From Actinophytocola glycyrrhizae (GTDB taxonomy: Bacteria > Actinomycetota > Actinomycetes > Mycobacteriales > Pseudonocardiaceae), in NCBI RefSeq assembly GCF_042653545.1, contig NZ_JBHSIS010000002.1, positions 744,001 through 808,000 on the forward strand: a stretch of 64,000 nucleotides of DNA, given 5' to 3'. Below, in pieces: positions 8,668-16,707 of this stretch. Made by a program: the position numbers and the translations under genes. Every line of letters begins with the position of its first letter. Position 1 is the stretch's first letter. The notes beneath the pieces were generated by a model. It saw only the letters and a program-made list of their open reading frames with translations, searched no databases and was not told the DNA's origin.

Positions 8668-9633
8668 ATGTCCGGTCCGGTCAGCACGGGCGTGACCGCG
8701 GTGGTGCCCTGTTTCAACGAGGCGGACAACGTCGAGCACGCGTACCGGGAGATCGTCACCGAGCTCTCCGAGATCGACCTCGAGGTGCTGTTCGTCGACG
8801 ACGGCAGCTCCGACGACACGCTGGAGAAGGTCCGCGCGCTCGCGCGGACCGACCCGCGCGTGCAGTACCTGTCGTTCACCCGCAACTTCGGCTTCGAGGC
8901 GGCGTTCTCGGCCGGCTACCGGTACGCGAGCAGGCCGTGGGTCCTGCACGTCGACGCGGACGTGCAGTTCCCGGTCGCCGAGGCGCACAAGCTCGTCGCG
9001 GCCGCGGAAGCCGGTCAGGACGCGGTGTTCGGCGTCCGCGAGACGCGGCACGACCCGGTCGTGCGGCGGGTCGGCGCCCGGTTCTACCACTTCGTGGCGC
9101 GACGGGTGCTCGGTATCGAGATCCCGCCCGGCGCGACGACCTTCCGGCTCGTGCGTACCGAACTGGCCCGCACGATCGTGGACCTCCGCCTCGGCACGCC
9201 GTACTTCCTCGCCACCGTCCCCCGGCTGACCAACCGGTACTCGACGGTGCCGGTCGCGCACCGGGCGCGGCAGCGCGGCGGGTCCAAGCTGAACTTCCGC
9301 TGGCTCGTGGGGCACGCGATGGGACTGTTCGTCGGCTTCTCCAACCGGATGGCGACGGTCGCGGCGCTGCTCGCCCTGTTCGCGGCCGCGGTCGCCGGGC
9401 TCGGCGCGGTCGGCGCGGCCGTCGGTCTGCTGAGGACGGACGTGGTCGCGACCGTGGTGCTCGGTGTGCTGCTCGCGGTGCTCGGCGTGCTGGCGGTGGC
9501 GGTCCGCTACCTCGTCGCCGTCGGCGCGGGACAGGCGAGACCGGCGCTGTTCTACGTGCGGGAGGCGACGGTGCCGGTCGACCCGGCCGACCAGCTGATG
9601 GCGGAACCGACCACCGAGGAGGCCCGGTCGTGA
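8668..9633 (+). CDS. GT2 glycosyltransferase with C-terminal membrane segments (GtrB/DPM1-like)
   Basis: 321 residues. The GT-A nucleotide-sugar domain begins at TAVVPCFNEADNVEHAY, with VLFVDDGSSDDT and the metal-binding LHVDADVQFP; GxxFYH and a basic RQRGGSKLNFRW stretch follow, as in dolichol/polyprenyl-phosphate glycosyltransferases. Two hydrophobic helices near residues 230-300 anchor it in the membrane. The likely reaction is transfer of a sugar to a polyprenyl phosphate or related lipid carrier at the inner membrane face. With the flippase-like gene in the same operon this suggests lipid-linked assembly and export. The sugar and acceptor are not known. Confidence 0.87.
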   Translation: MSGPVSTGVTAVVPCFNEADNVEHAYREIVTELSEIDLEVLFVDDGSSDDTLEKVRALARTDPRVQYLSFTRNFGFEAAFSAGYRYASRPWVLHVDADVQFPVAEAHKLVAAAEAGQDAVFGVRETRHDPVVRRVGARFYHFVARRVLGIEIPPGATTFRLVRTELARTIVDLRLGTPYFLATVPRLTNRYSTVPVAHRARQRGGSKLNFRWLVGHAMGLFVGFSNRMATVAALLALFAAAVAGLGAVGAAVGLLRTDVVATVVLGVLLAVLGVLAVAVRYLVAVGAGQARPALFYVREATVPVDPADQLMAEPTTEEARS

Positions 9634-10826
9634 CGGCTCTTGTGGTTCTCGGCGCGGCCGACGGCGCGGTGCCGACCTACCAGCGGGCCGCGAAGCTGGG
9701 CTACCGCACGATCTGCGTGGACATCCAGCCCGGCGCGCCCGGGGTCCCCTACGCCGACGAGTACCTGCACATCAGCACCCGCGCGCCGGAACAGGTGGCG
9801 GCCGCGCTCGCAGGCAGGAAGGACATCGTCGGTGTGCTCGCCCCGGCGAGCGACATCGCGCTGCCCTCCCAGCGGTGGCTCGCGCGCCACTGGGGGCTGC
9901 CCGACCCGGTCTCCGAGCAGGCCGTGCTGGCCTCTGCGGACAAGTCGGTGTTCCGGCAGGTGTGCGAACGGCTCGGGTTCCCCGTCTACGGCGCGGTCGC
10001 GGGCACGGTCAACTCCGGGCTGCGGGACGCGGCGCTGCGGCTGCGGTTCCCCACGCTCGTGAAACCGGTGGACAGCACGGGCAGCCGAGGGGTCGTGCCG
10101 TGCGGCGAACCGGGTGGGCTGACGGCCGCGATCCGGGCCGCGATCGAACACTCGCCGTCGGGGCGGGTGGTCGTCGAGGAACACGTCACCGGCGAGCACC
10201 TCACGGTGGAGGCGGTCGTGTCGGCGGGCCGGGTGGTGTTCCACGCGGTGAGCGCGCGGACGCTGACCGCGCCGCCGTACTTCATCACCGCGGCCCAGCT
10301 GCTGCCCGCGGACCTGCCGCAGGAGACCGACCGCAGGCTCGTCGCCATGCTCGACGAGCTGTGCGCCGAGCTCGGCTATGTCAGCGGGCCGCTGAACCTG
10401 GACGTGGTGCACACGCCGGACGGGCAGCTTTACCTCGTCGAGATGGGTGCGCGGACCGGCGGCAACGGGCTCGCCGAGCTGATCGAGACGATGTGCGGGG
10501 TCGACACGCTGTCGGCGTCGATCGCGCTGGCGGTCGGGGACCCGGTGGTCGTGACCCCGCGCACGCCACGACCGGTGATGCTGCGGGTCATCGCGGCGGA
10601 CCGGCCGGGCACCCTGGCCGCCGTCCACGGCATCCGGCAGGTCACGGCGCTGCCCGAGGTGGTGGACCTGCGGCTGTTCGCGCAGCCGGGCGACCAGGTG
10701 CGGCCCTACACGCAGGCCGCGCACAAGGTCGGCTATGTCGTGCTGTCCGCCGCGACCAGCGGCGCACTGCTGGCCGCGGCCGCGGTGGTGGACCGGACGT
10801 TGCGGGTCGAGTTGGCCACGCCATGA
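9630..10826 (+). CDS. ATP-grasp ligase (first of two paralogues)
   Basis: 398 residues, GTG start at 9630 overlapping the GT2 stop. It opens with a pre-ATP-grasp fold (LVVLGAADGAVPTYQRAA, LGYRTICVDIQPGAPG), then PTLVKPVDSTGSRGV (ATP-binding lysine and glycine loop), VVVEEHVTGEHLTVEAVV and the metal-binding GPLNLDVV ... LYLVEMGARTGGNGL. Such enzymes join a carboxylate to an amine or similar nucleophile through an acylphosphate. It shares its start motif, layout and C-terminal region (HKVGYVVLSA) with the ligase at 14550, so the two are recent paralogues. It probably forms an amide or peptide bond in the cluster product. Confidence 0.88.
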   Translation: MTALVVLGAADGAVPTYQRAAKLGYRTICVDIQPGAPGVPYADEYLHISTRAPEQVAAALAGRKDIVGVLAPASDIALPSQRWLARHWGLPDPVSEQAVLASADKSVFRQVCERLGFPVYGAVAGTVNSGLRDAALRLRFPTLVKPVDSTGSRGVVPCGEPGGLTAAIRAAIEHSPSGRVVVEEHVTGEHLTVEAVVSAGRVVFHAVSARTLTAPPYFITAAQLLPADLPQETDRRLVAMLDELCAELGYVSGPLNLDVVHTPDGQLYLVEMGARTGGNGLAELIETMCGVDTLSASIALAVGDPVVVTPRTPRPVMLRVIAADRPGTLAAVHGIRQVTALPEVVDLRLFAQPGDQVRPYTQAAHKVGYVVLSAATSGALLAAAAVVDRTLRVELATP

Positions 10827-12067
10827 CGCTCGCGTCCACGGCGCCGCCGAGGCTGTCGGTGATGGTGCGCCTCGCGGCGGGCCGCGGGGTGTTCCGGCTG
10901 ACGAGCCAGCTGATGGCGGTGGCGCTCGCCGTGGTGTGGGGTGCGGAGTCGTTCGGCCAGTTCGCCAACGCCATGGGGTTGTGCGCGTGGCTGCTGTTCG
11001 TGCCGACGGCGGCGGAGAAGGCCGCGCTGAAGGTGCTGCCCCGCATGCGTTTCCTCACCGCGCACGTGGCCAGGCTGGTGGTCCGGCTCGCGGCGGTGCC
11101 CGTGCTGGCGCTGGTCGCGGCGTTCGTGGTCGCGGTGGTCGCCAGTCCGCACGGGACGGTCACGCTGTACCTCGTCACGGCCGCGTGGTCGGCGGCGGGC
11201 GGGCTGCTGATGACCGTGTCCGGCCTGCACCGCCTGCGGGGCAGGCCGATGCTCGACGCGGCCGCGTTCGGCGCGATGACCGCGGTGGTGCTCGCGGGCA
11301 CCGCGGTCACCTGGGTCACGGGCTGGTCGCCGACCGCGCACCTGTCGCTGCTGCTCGTCGGGCTGCTGGCCGTCACCGGCTACTCCCTCGCCGCGCTCCC
11401 CCGCGACTGGGTGCTCGGCGCCGGGAGCGACCGGCGGCTGCTGCCCGCGCTCGGGCGCAGCACGTGGCTGCTGGGGCTGTCCGAACTGCTCGACGTGGCC
11501 GCGCTGTCCACTGTGTACCTGGTGCTGGCGCTCACCGGGCGCACCACCGACAGCGGACCGATGTACCTCGCGGTGCTGGTGGCGAGCATGGTGGGCTCGC
11601 TGGCGCTGTACCAGCTGAAGCTGTACCAGCCTGCGACGTCGGCCCGGCTGCGCGGCACCGGTGGCGCGGGCGGGCGGGCCCGCACGTTCCGGCTGCTGCG
11701 CACCGCGGAACGCGGCGGGCTCGCGTTCGCGGTGATCGTCGCCGTGCTGGCAGCGTTCCCCGGCACGAGGGCCGTGCTGACCGCCGAGTCCTACACCGTG
11801 CTCGGCGCCATCCTCGCCGTCGAGGTCGCGGTGTCCACGCTGGTCATCTACGCGAACTTCCTGCTGGAGAACACGAACAGCAGCGTGCTCACGCTGACCT
11901 CGGCCGCCGCCGTCGTCGGGCTGGCCGCCACCGCGCTGATCGCGCTCGCGGTCGTGCCGTGGCTCGGCGTGGCCGGTGGCCTCACCGCGCTCGTCCTCGC
12001 CGCCGCCGTCAAGGCGGGCACCCTGCGCAGGCTGCTGCTGCGCAGGCACCCCGAACTCCATCCGTAA
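10823..12067 (+). CDS. Polytopic membrane protein, Wzx/MATE-like flippase candidate
   Basis: 414 residues with about 12 hydrophobic segments spread over the whole length and short basic loops, the profile of polysaccharide flippases of the MOP superfamily. The ATG at 10823 overlaps the previous stop (ATGA). The opening RLAAGRGVFRLTSQLMAVALAVVWGAESFGQFANAMGLC resembles the first helices of Wzx-type proteins. It would move a lipid-linked or free product across the membrane. No sequence motif proves this; the assignment rests on topology and on co-transcription with a membrane glycosyltransferase. Confidence 0.65.
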   Translation: MTLASTAPPRLSVMVRLAAGRGVFRLTSQLMAVALAVVWGAESFGQFANAMGLCAWLLFVPTAAEKAALKVLPRMRFLTAHVARLVVRLAAVPVLALVAAFVVAVVASPHGTVTLYLVTAAWSAAGGLLMTVSGLHRLRGRPMLDAAAFGAMTAVVLAGTAVTWVTGWSPTAHLSLLLVGLLAVTGYSLAALPRDWVLGAGSDRRLLPALGRSTWLLGLSELLDVAALSTVYLVLALTGRTTDSGPMYLAVLVASMVGSLALYQLKLYQPATSARLRGTGGAGGRARTFRLLRTAERGGLAFAVIVAVLAAFPGTRAVLTAESYTVLGAILAVEVAVSTLVIYANFLLENTNSSVLTLTSAAAVVGLAATALIALAVVPWLGVAGGLTALVLAAAVKAGTLRRLLLRRHPELHP

Positions 12068-12091
12068 CACGAGAAGAACAGCGGAGCCACC

Positions 12092-13879
12092 ATGTACGTA
12101 CTCGGTATCAGCCGCCACCACGACGCCGCCGCGGCGCTGGTGCGCGACGGCGAGATCGTCGCCTTCGCCGAGCAGGAGCGGTTCAGCAGGGCCAAGCACG
12201 ACGGCCGCTTCCCGACCGACGCCATCCGGTTCTGCCTCGAGCAGGGCGGCATCACGCTGGCCGATGTCGACCACGTGGCGTACTTCTGGCAGCGCTGGCG
12301 CGAACCGCTGCACGCGGCGAAGGTGTTCGCCAGGTACTTCCCCGCGACGCTCGAGGTGTTCCGCAACGAGGGCGATCAGGGCGCCAGGGCGTCCGGGCTG
12401 GTCGAGACGTTCCGCACCGGCGGCAAGGGCGTCGACAACTTCCACGTCGGCGGCGCGGTCCTCGGGCACGTCAAGCGCGGCTACACCCTCGGCCGGGACG
12501 TGCGGGAGGCACTCGGGTTCACCGGGCAGGTCAAGTACAAGGTCCACCTGGTCGACCACCACCGCGCGCACGCCGCGAGCACGTTCTTCATCTCGCCATG
12601 GGACGAGGCCGCGATCCTGACACTGGACGGCATCGGCAGCGACGGCACCAGCACGTTCCTCGCGGTCGGCAAGGGTGACCGGATCACCGACCTGCGGCGG
12701 TTCAAGTTCCCGCACTCGCTCGGCGCCATGTACGCCGGGGTCACCAACTACCTCGGGTTCTACCCGACGATGGACGAGGGCAAGGTGATGGGCCTTGCCC
12801 CGTTCGGCAGGGACACCTACGTCGAGCAGTTCAAGGACCTGGTGTATCTCGCCGACGACGGCGGCTACGAGCTGAACCTCGACTGGTTCCGCCACCACAC
12901 GTCCGGCCGCCACCTCATGTCCCAGAAGTTCATCGACCTGTTCGGTCCGCCGCGCGAGCGCACGAAGGTCACCGCGGACAACCCGATCTCCCAGCACTAC
13001 ATGGACATCGCGTACGCGCTGCAGGTGCGGCTCGAGGAGGTGGGCCTGCACCTCGCGCGGTGGCTGCACGACAGGACCGGGCTCACGAAGCTGTGCGTCG
13101 CCGGTGGCGTGGCGCTGAACTCGGTGATGAACGGCCGGATCTTCCTCGAGACGCCGTTCGAGGACTTCTTCGCCCAGCCCGCTGCCGCCGACGACGGTTC
13201 GTCGCTCGGCGCAGCGCTCGCGGTCAGCGTCGGCAAGTACGGCAGGCCCCGGCCGGTCGACGGGTTCATGTACACCGGCCCGGAGTTCGCCGAGGAGCGG
13301 ATGGAGCAGGCGCTGCAGGACGCGGGCCTGGCGTACCGGCGGGTCGACGACATCGCGGCGCACACCGCGAAGCGGATCGCCGACGGGCTGATCGTCGGTT
13401 GGTTCCAGGGCCGGATGGAGTGCGGGCCGAGGGCGCTGGGCAACCGGTCGCTGCTCGCGGACCCGCGCGACCCCGAGTCGAAGACCCGGATGAACGAGAA
13501 GGTCAAGCACCGGGAGGCGTTCCGGCCGTTCGCACCGTCGTGCCTCGTCGAGCGGGCCGGCGACTACTTCGCGAGCGGCTACCCGTCTGCGGTGATGCTG
13601 CTGGTGTTCGACGTGCTGGCGGACAAGCGCGACGTGGTGCCCGCGATCACGCACGTGGACGGCACCGCCCGCGTGCAGACCGTGAGCCGCGACGACAACC
13701 CGCTGTACTGGGACATGATCTCGCACTTCGAGAAGCTGACCGGCGTGCCGATGGTGCTCAACACGTCGTTCAACGACAACAACGAACCGATCGTGTGCAC
13801 CCCGGAGGACGCGGTCGCGTGCTTCCGCAAGACCGACGTGGACGCGCTGGCGCTCGGCCCGTTCTGGGTGGAGAAGTGA
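12092..13879 (+). CDS. NodU/CmcH/TobZ-family O-carbamoyltransferase
   Basis: 595 residues, the usual family length. The Kae1-like N-terminal domain carries MYVLGISRHHDAAAALV, the metal-site DHHRAHAASTF and LTLDGIGSDGTSTFL, then CVAGGVALNSVMNGR. The YrdC-like C-terminal domain has GRMECGPRALGNRSLLADPR and a final GVPMVLNTSFNDNNEPIV. These enzymes make carbamoyl-AMP from carbamoyl phosphate and ATP and pass the carbamoyl group to a hydroxyl of a sugar or antibiotic. A ribosome-binding GGAG lies about 8 bases before the ATG. Its presence strongly suggests a small-molecule product carrying a carbamate. The following GTG overlaps its stop. Confidence 0.93.
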   Translation: MYVLGISRHHDAAAALVRDGEIVAFAEQERFSRAKHDGRFPTDAIRFCLEQGGITLADVDHVAYFWQRWREPLHAAKVFARYFPATLEVFRNEGDQGARASGLVETFRTGGKGVDNFHVGGAVLGHVKRGYTLGRDVREALGFTGQVKYKVHLVDHHRAHAASTFFISPWDEAAILTLDGIGSDGTSTFLAVGKGDRITDLRRFKFPHSLGAMYAGVTNYLGFYPTMDEGKVMGLAPFGRDTYVEQFKDLVYLADDGGYELNLDWFRHHTSGRHLMSQKFIDLFGPPRERTKVTADNPISQHYMDIAYALQVRLEEVGLHLARWLHDRTGLTKLCVAGGVALNSVMNGRIFLETPFEDFFAQPAAADDGSSLGAALAVSVGKYGRPRPVDGFMYTGPEFAEERMEQALQDAGLAYRRVDDIAAHTAKRIADGLIVGWFQGRMECGPRALGNRSLLADPRDPESKTRMNEKVKHREAFRPFAPSCLVERAGDYFASGYPSAVMLLVFDVLADKRDVVPAITHVDGTARVQTVSRDDNPLYWDMISHFEKLTGVPMVLNTSFNDNNEPIVCTPEDAVACFRKTDVDALALGPFWVEK

Positions 13880-14553
13880 CCACGACGACCGGGCCGACGA
13901 CCGGGCCAACGGTGCTGCACCGGCTCTACGCGGCACGGCGGTGGCTGTGGCTCGCGGCCGCGGTCCCGGCCGCCGTACTCGCCGGGCTGATCATGGTGGT
14001 GCTGCCGCCGGACCAGACGCTCGACAACCTCGCGGAGTGGCTGTTCAAGCTGAGCCCGTTCCTGTTCGCGGTCGCCGCGGTCGCCGTGTTCCCCCGCGGC
14101 CGCTTCGGGCCCGCGCTGGTGGTGCTCGGGGTGCTCGTGTACATGGGTTACCTGGACACCGCGCTGATCCTGCGGATCCTCGAGTACCGGGCCGACGGCC
14201 AGTTCTCCGTGGTGTACCAGTTCCAGCTGTTCGTCGTCACCTACATCGTCCTGTTCGGGCTGCTCGCGTTCCGGCTCGGCGGCGCGCGCGCCGCGACGGT
14301 GCTGAAGGTCGGCGCGGCCTGCGTGCTGATCGTGATCTCCGGGCTCAACGACCTCGGGTTCTGGGTCATGAACGACTGGGGCGCCGCCGGCCGTCCGTCC
14401 ACACTGGAATGGGCGTCGCACATCATCGTGTTCACCGGCGGGCCACCGAGCGTCCCGACGGCGGTGGTGTTCCTGCTGATCCACTTCGCGCTCGCGGCCG
14501 CCGTGCTGGCGGCCCCGGTGGAGCGGTGGGTCGACCGGCGGCTCGGGCGGTGA
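13876..14553 (+). CDS. Multi-pass membrane protein of unknown family
   Basis: 225 residues with about six hydrophobic segments; the GTG at 13876 overlaps the carbamoyltransferase stop (GTGA). The sequence between helices 3 and 4 (YLDTALILRILEYRADGQF) contains acidic and aromatic residues close to the membrane surface, and LEWASHIIVFTGGPPSVPTA precedes the last helix. I do not recognise the family. It is locked translationally between the carbamoyltransferase and the second ATP-grasp ligase, so it is probably needed for making or exporting the same product, for example as an integral-membrane enzyme or a partner of the flippase-like protein. Confidence 0.7.
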   Translation: MTTTTGPTTGPTVLHRLYAARRWLWLAAAVPAAVLAGLIMVVLPPDQTLDNLAEWLFKLSPFLFAVAAVAVFPRGRFGPALVVLGVLVYMGYLDTALILRILEYRADGQFSVVYQFQLFVVTYIVLFGLLAFRLGGARAATVLKVGAACVLIVISGLNDLGFWVMNDWGAAGRPSTLEWASHIIVFTGGPPSVPTAVVFLLIHFALAAAVLAAPVERWVDRRLGR

Positions 14554-15743
14554 GCACGCTGGTGGTCCTCGGTGCGGCCGACGGTTCGCTGTCGACCTAC
14601 CGGACCGCCGGCGCACTGGGGTACCGCACGATCTGCGTCGACCGGTCGCCGACCGCGCCAGGGGTGCGCCTCGCCGACGAGTTCCTCCCGCTGTCGACCC
14701 GCGACACCGACGCGATCGCGGCCGCGCTCGCCGGCCGTGACGACCTGGCCGGCGCGCTGGCCCCGTCCACCGACATCGCGCTGCCGACGCTGCTCGCGCT
14801 GACCGAACGGCTCGGGCTGCCGGTCACGATGACGCGGGAGGCGGCGGGCGCGTCGCTCGACAAGCGGCACTTCCGCCGGGTCTGCGAGGAGCTGGGCTTC
14901 CCGGTGTACCGCTGGCGCGCGGTGACCGGCGCGACCGACTGGGAGTGGCGCGGCCCGGCCGTGGTGAAACCGGCCGACGCCCAGAGCGGTCGCGGTGTCA
15001 CCCGCTGCGCGGACGAGTCGATGCTGGCCACCGCGGTCGCCACCGCACGCGGGCTGTCCTACGGCGGCGGCGTTGTCGTCGAGGACGAGGTGACGGGCAC
15101 CCACTGCGGGTGCGAGTGCGTGCTGTCGGACGGCGAGGTGGCGTTCCTCGCGCTCACCGAGAGGACGCTGTCCCCGCCGCCGCGTGCCGTCACGACCGCG
15201 CACCTGATGCCTGCCGACGTCCCGGCGAGGACCCGCAGCGCGGTGGTGACGATGGTCGAGCGGCTGTGCGCGCGGCTGCGGTACCGGACCGGCCCGCTGA
15301 ACCTGGACCTCGTGGTGGCGCGGGACGGCGAGCCGTACCTGATCGAGATGGGCGCGCGCACCAGCGGCAACGGGCTCGACGAGCTGGTGCGGCACTGCCA
15401 CGGCGTGGACACGATCGCCGCGTCCGTGGCGGCGGCCGTGCGCGCGCCGGTCACGGTCACCCCGCACGCGCCGCGGCCGACGCTGTGGCAGGCGCTGTCG
15501 AGCGACCGCGCGGGCAGGCTCACCGCGGTCCACGGCCTCCCCTCGGCACTGGCCATGCCGGAGGTCGTGGCCGTGCGGCTGTTCGCCGAGCCCGGCGACG
15601 AGGTCCGCGCACACGACAACGTGGCGAACAAACTGGGGTACGCGGTCCTGACCGCCCCGACCACGGCCGGACTGCGTACCGCAGCGGAACGCCTGGCACG
15701 AACGCTCGTGTTCGAGGTGGCGCCGATGGCGTCCCCCGCGTGA
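14550..15743 (+). CDS. ATP-grasp ligase (second of two paralogues)
   Basis: 397 residues, GTG at 14550 overlapping the preceding stop. The segments LVVLGAADGSLSTYRTAGALG, AVVKPADAQSGRGVTRC, VVVEDEVTGTHCGCECVL and GPLNLDLV ... YLIEMGARTSGNGL align with the ligase at 9630 along the full length. Differences concentrate in the central substrate-binding region. Two paralogous ligases of this kind in one operon usually attach two different building blocks in sequence. It ends the plus-strand run; a hairpin and a palindrome lie between its stop and the convergent cupin gene. Confidence 0.87.
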   Translation: MSTLVVLGAADGSLSTYRTAGALGYRTICVDRSPTAPGVRLADEFLPLSTRDTDAIAAALAGRDDLAGALAPSTDIALPTLLALTERLGLPVTMTREAAGASLDKRHFRRVCEELGFPVYRWRAVTGATDWEWRGPAVVKPADAQSGRGVTRCADESMLATAVATARGLSYGGGVVVEDEVTGTHCGCECVLSDGEVAFLALTERTLSPPPRAVTTAHLMPADVPARTRSAVVTMVERLCARLRYRTGPLNLDLVVARDGEPYLIEMGARTSGNGLDELVRHCHGVDTIAASVAAAVRAPVTVTPHAPRPTLWQALSSDRAGRLTAVHGLPSALAMPEVVAVRLFAEPGDEVRAHDNVANKLGYAVLTAPTTAGLRTAAERLARTLVFEVAPMASPA

Positions 15744-15754
15744 TCTCTCCGGGT

Positions 15755-15801
15755 CGGTGGGCGGCCCCGGCTCGACCGGGACGAGACGGAGCGGCCCACC
15801 G
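15755..15801. terminator. Candidate hairpin between convergent genes
   Basis: CGGTGGGC (15755-15762) pairs with GCCCACCG (15794-15801) around a 31-base loop that is itself G/C-rich. It sits 12 bases after the ATP-grasp stop. There is no T-run, so intrinsic termination is uncertain; in high-GC actinomycetes such stems often stand in for terminators. Confidence 0.35.
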
Positions 15802-15821
15802 GACCACGTGAGCGCGGCAAT

Positions 15822-15841
15822 TGTTCCGCCACGGCGGAACA
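15822..15841. promoter_or_regulatory. Perfect 20-base palindrome between convergent genes
   Basis: TGTTCCGCC and GGCGGAACA flank a central AC, giving nine perfectly paired positions per half. It lies 29 bases from the end of the cupin gene and 79 bases from the end of the ATP-grasp gene. The 2-base centre is too tight for an RNA hairpin without opening inner pairs, so it looks more like a protein-binding site than a terminator, although no promoter is expected between gene ends. Confidence 0.45.
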
Positions 15842-15869
15842 GACACCGGCGTCGGTTCGACAGCGTTCG

Positions 15870-16388
15870 TCACCTGCCGCCGGGCGGTGCGCACCGCCCG
15901 GCGCCGAACCGTTCCAGCGCGTCCGCGCCGTGGACGGCGGCGAGGAACTCCCGCCCCCGGTCCTCCGCGACCGGGCGCAGGTGCGGCATGACCGGGTTGT
16001 CGACGACCACGGTGCGGTTGGCGCGGAACTCGTAGGCGCGGATGGGCGTGGTGAGGCTCAGGTTCACCACGGTGTGGGGCCAGCCCTTCTGGATGGGGAG
16101 CACGTCGCCGCGGTGCTGTACCGCCTCGAACTCCAGGTTCTCGCCGAACAGGGTCAGGGCGCCCTCGTCGCCGCAGTCGTAGACGAGCACGATGACGTCG
16201 GTTTCCACGTGCCGGTGCGGGTTCGCGATGAACCCGCCCGGCACGTCCAGCCCGCCTGCACACAGGTCCATGCCCGGCGTGTTGCCGTTGTCGCGGCCGT
16301 CGACCAACGGCCGGATCCGGTGCCCCTGGGGGGTGAGCACCGGGTCGATCGACTCAAAAGGGATCGCGGTGGGAGGTTTCTTCGTCAT
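15870..16388 (-). CDS. Cupin-domain protein
   Basis: 172 residues forming one conserved beta-barrel. NPHRHVETDVIVLVYDCG gives the His-x-His...Glu metal-site pattern of cupin motif 1, and HRGDVLPIQKGWPHTVVN supplies motif 2 with its histidine. The ATG at 16388 is preceded by AGAGGA at a good distance. Small cupins in such clusters act as isomerases, dioxygenases or metal-dependent lyases; the sequence does not choose between these. It is convergent with the carbamoyltransferase-ligase operon and could tailor its product, or be unrelated. Confidence 0.75.
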   Translation of the reverse strand: MTKKPPTAIPFESIDPVLTPQGHRIRPLVDGRDNGNTPGMDLCAGGLDVPGGFIANPHRHVETDVIVLVYDCGDEGALTLFGENLEFEAVQHRGDVLPIQKGWPHTVVNLSLTTPIRAYEFRANRTVVVDNPVMPHLRPVAEDRGREFLAAVHGADALERFGAGRCAPPGGR

Positions 16389-16707
16389 GGGCATTCCTCT
16401 CGGTCGGGGCGCCCCGGTGCCCACAGCGTGGAGCTCCCCGGCGACCTTGGGAAGGGAATGTGATGTGACGGAGTAGACATGTTTGCGAAAATTCATCAAG
16501 GCGTCTTCGCGGCATCAGCGCACGCGCGACCTGCCCCGAAACTGCCATCAGGAATTGCCGACAAATGCCACGGCAACAAATGGGTCGCTGTCAGTCCGGG
16601 AACGGCGGTCCGGTAGTTCCGGCAAATGCCACGGTTCCCTCCGCGGGTGGAGCGGACCGGTACTCAGGAGGGACGTGCGGGCGGGGCGAGCCGGCGAGAG
16701 TGTGGTC
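16389..16707. other. Non-coding region between divergent genes, with a 16-base direct repeat
   Basis: This 319-base stretch separates the cupin gene from the membrane-protein gene. No convincing small gene is present. Two copies of a 16-base sequence ending CAAATGCCACGG occur at 16558-16573 and 16619-16634 with one mismatch; their starts are 61 bases apart. They lie upstream of the membrane-protein start and may be binding sites for an unidentified regulator. I see no sigma-A promoter with good spacing. Confidence 0.5.

Noticed and set aside
10733..13936. 1067-codon open frame on the minus strand
   Set aside because: Spans the flippase-like and carbamoyltransferase genes on the other strand; composition is Arg/His/Gly-rich with no motif.
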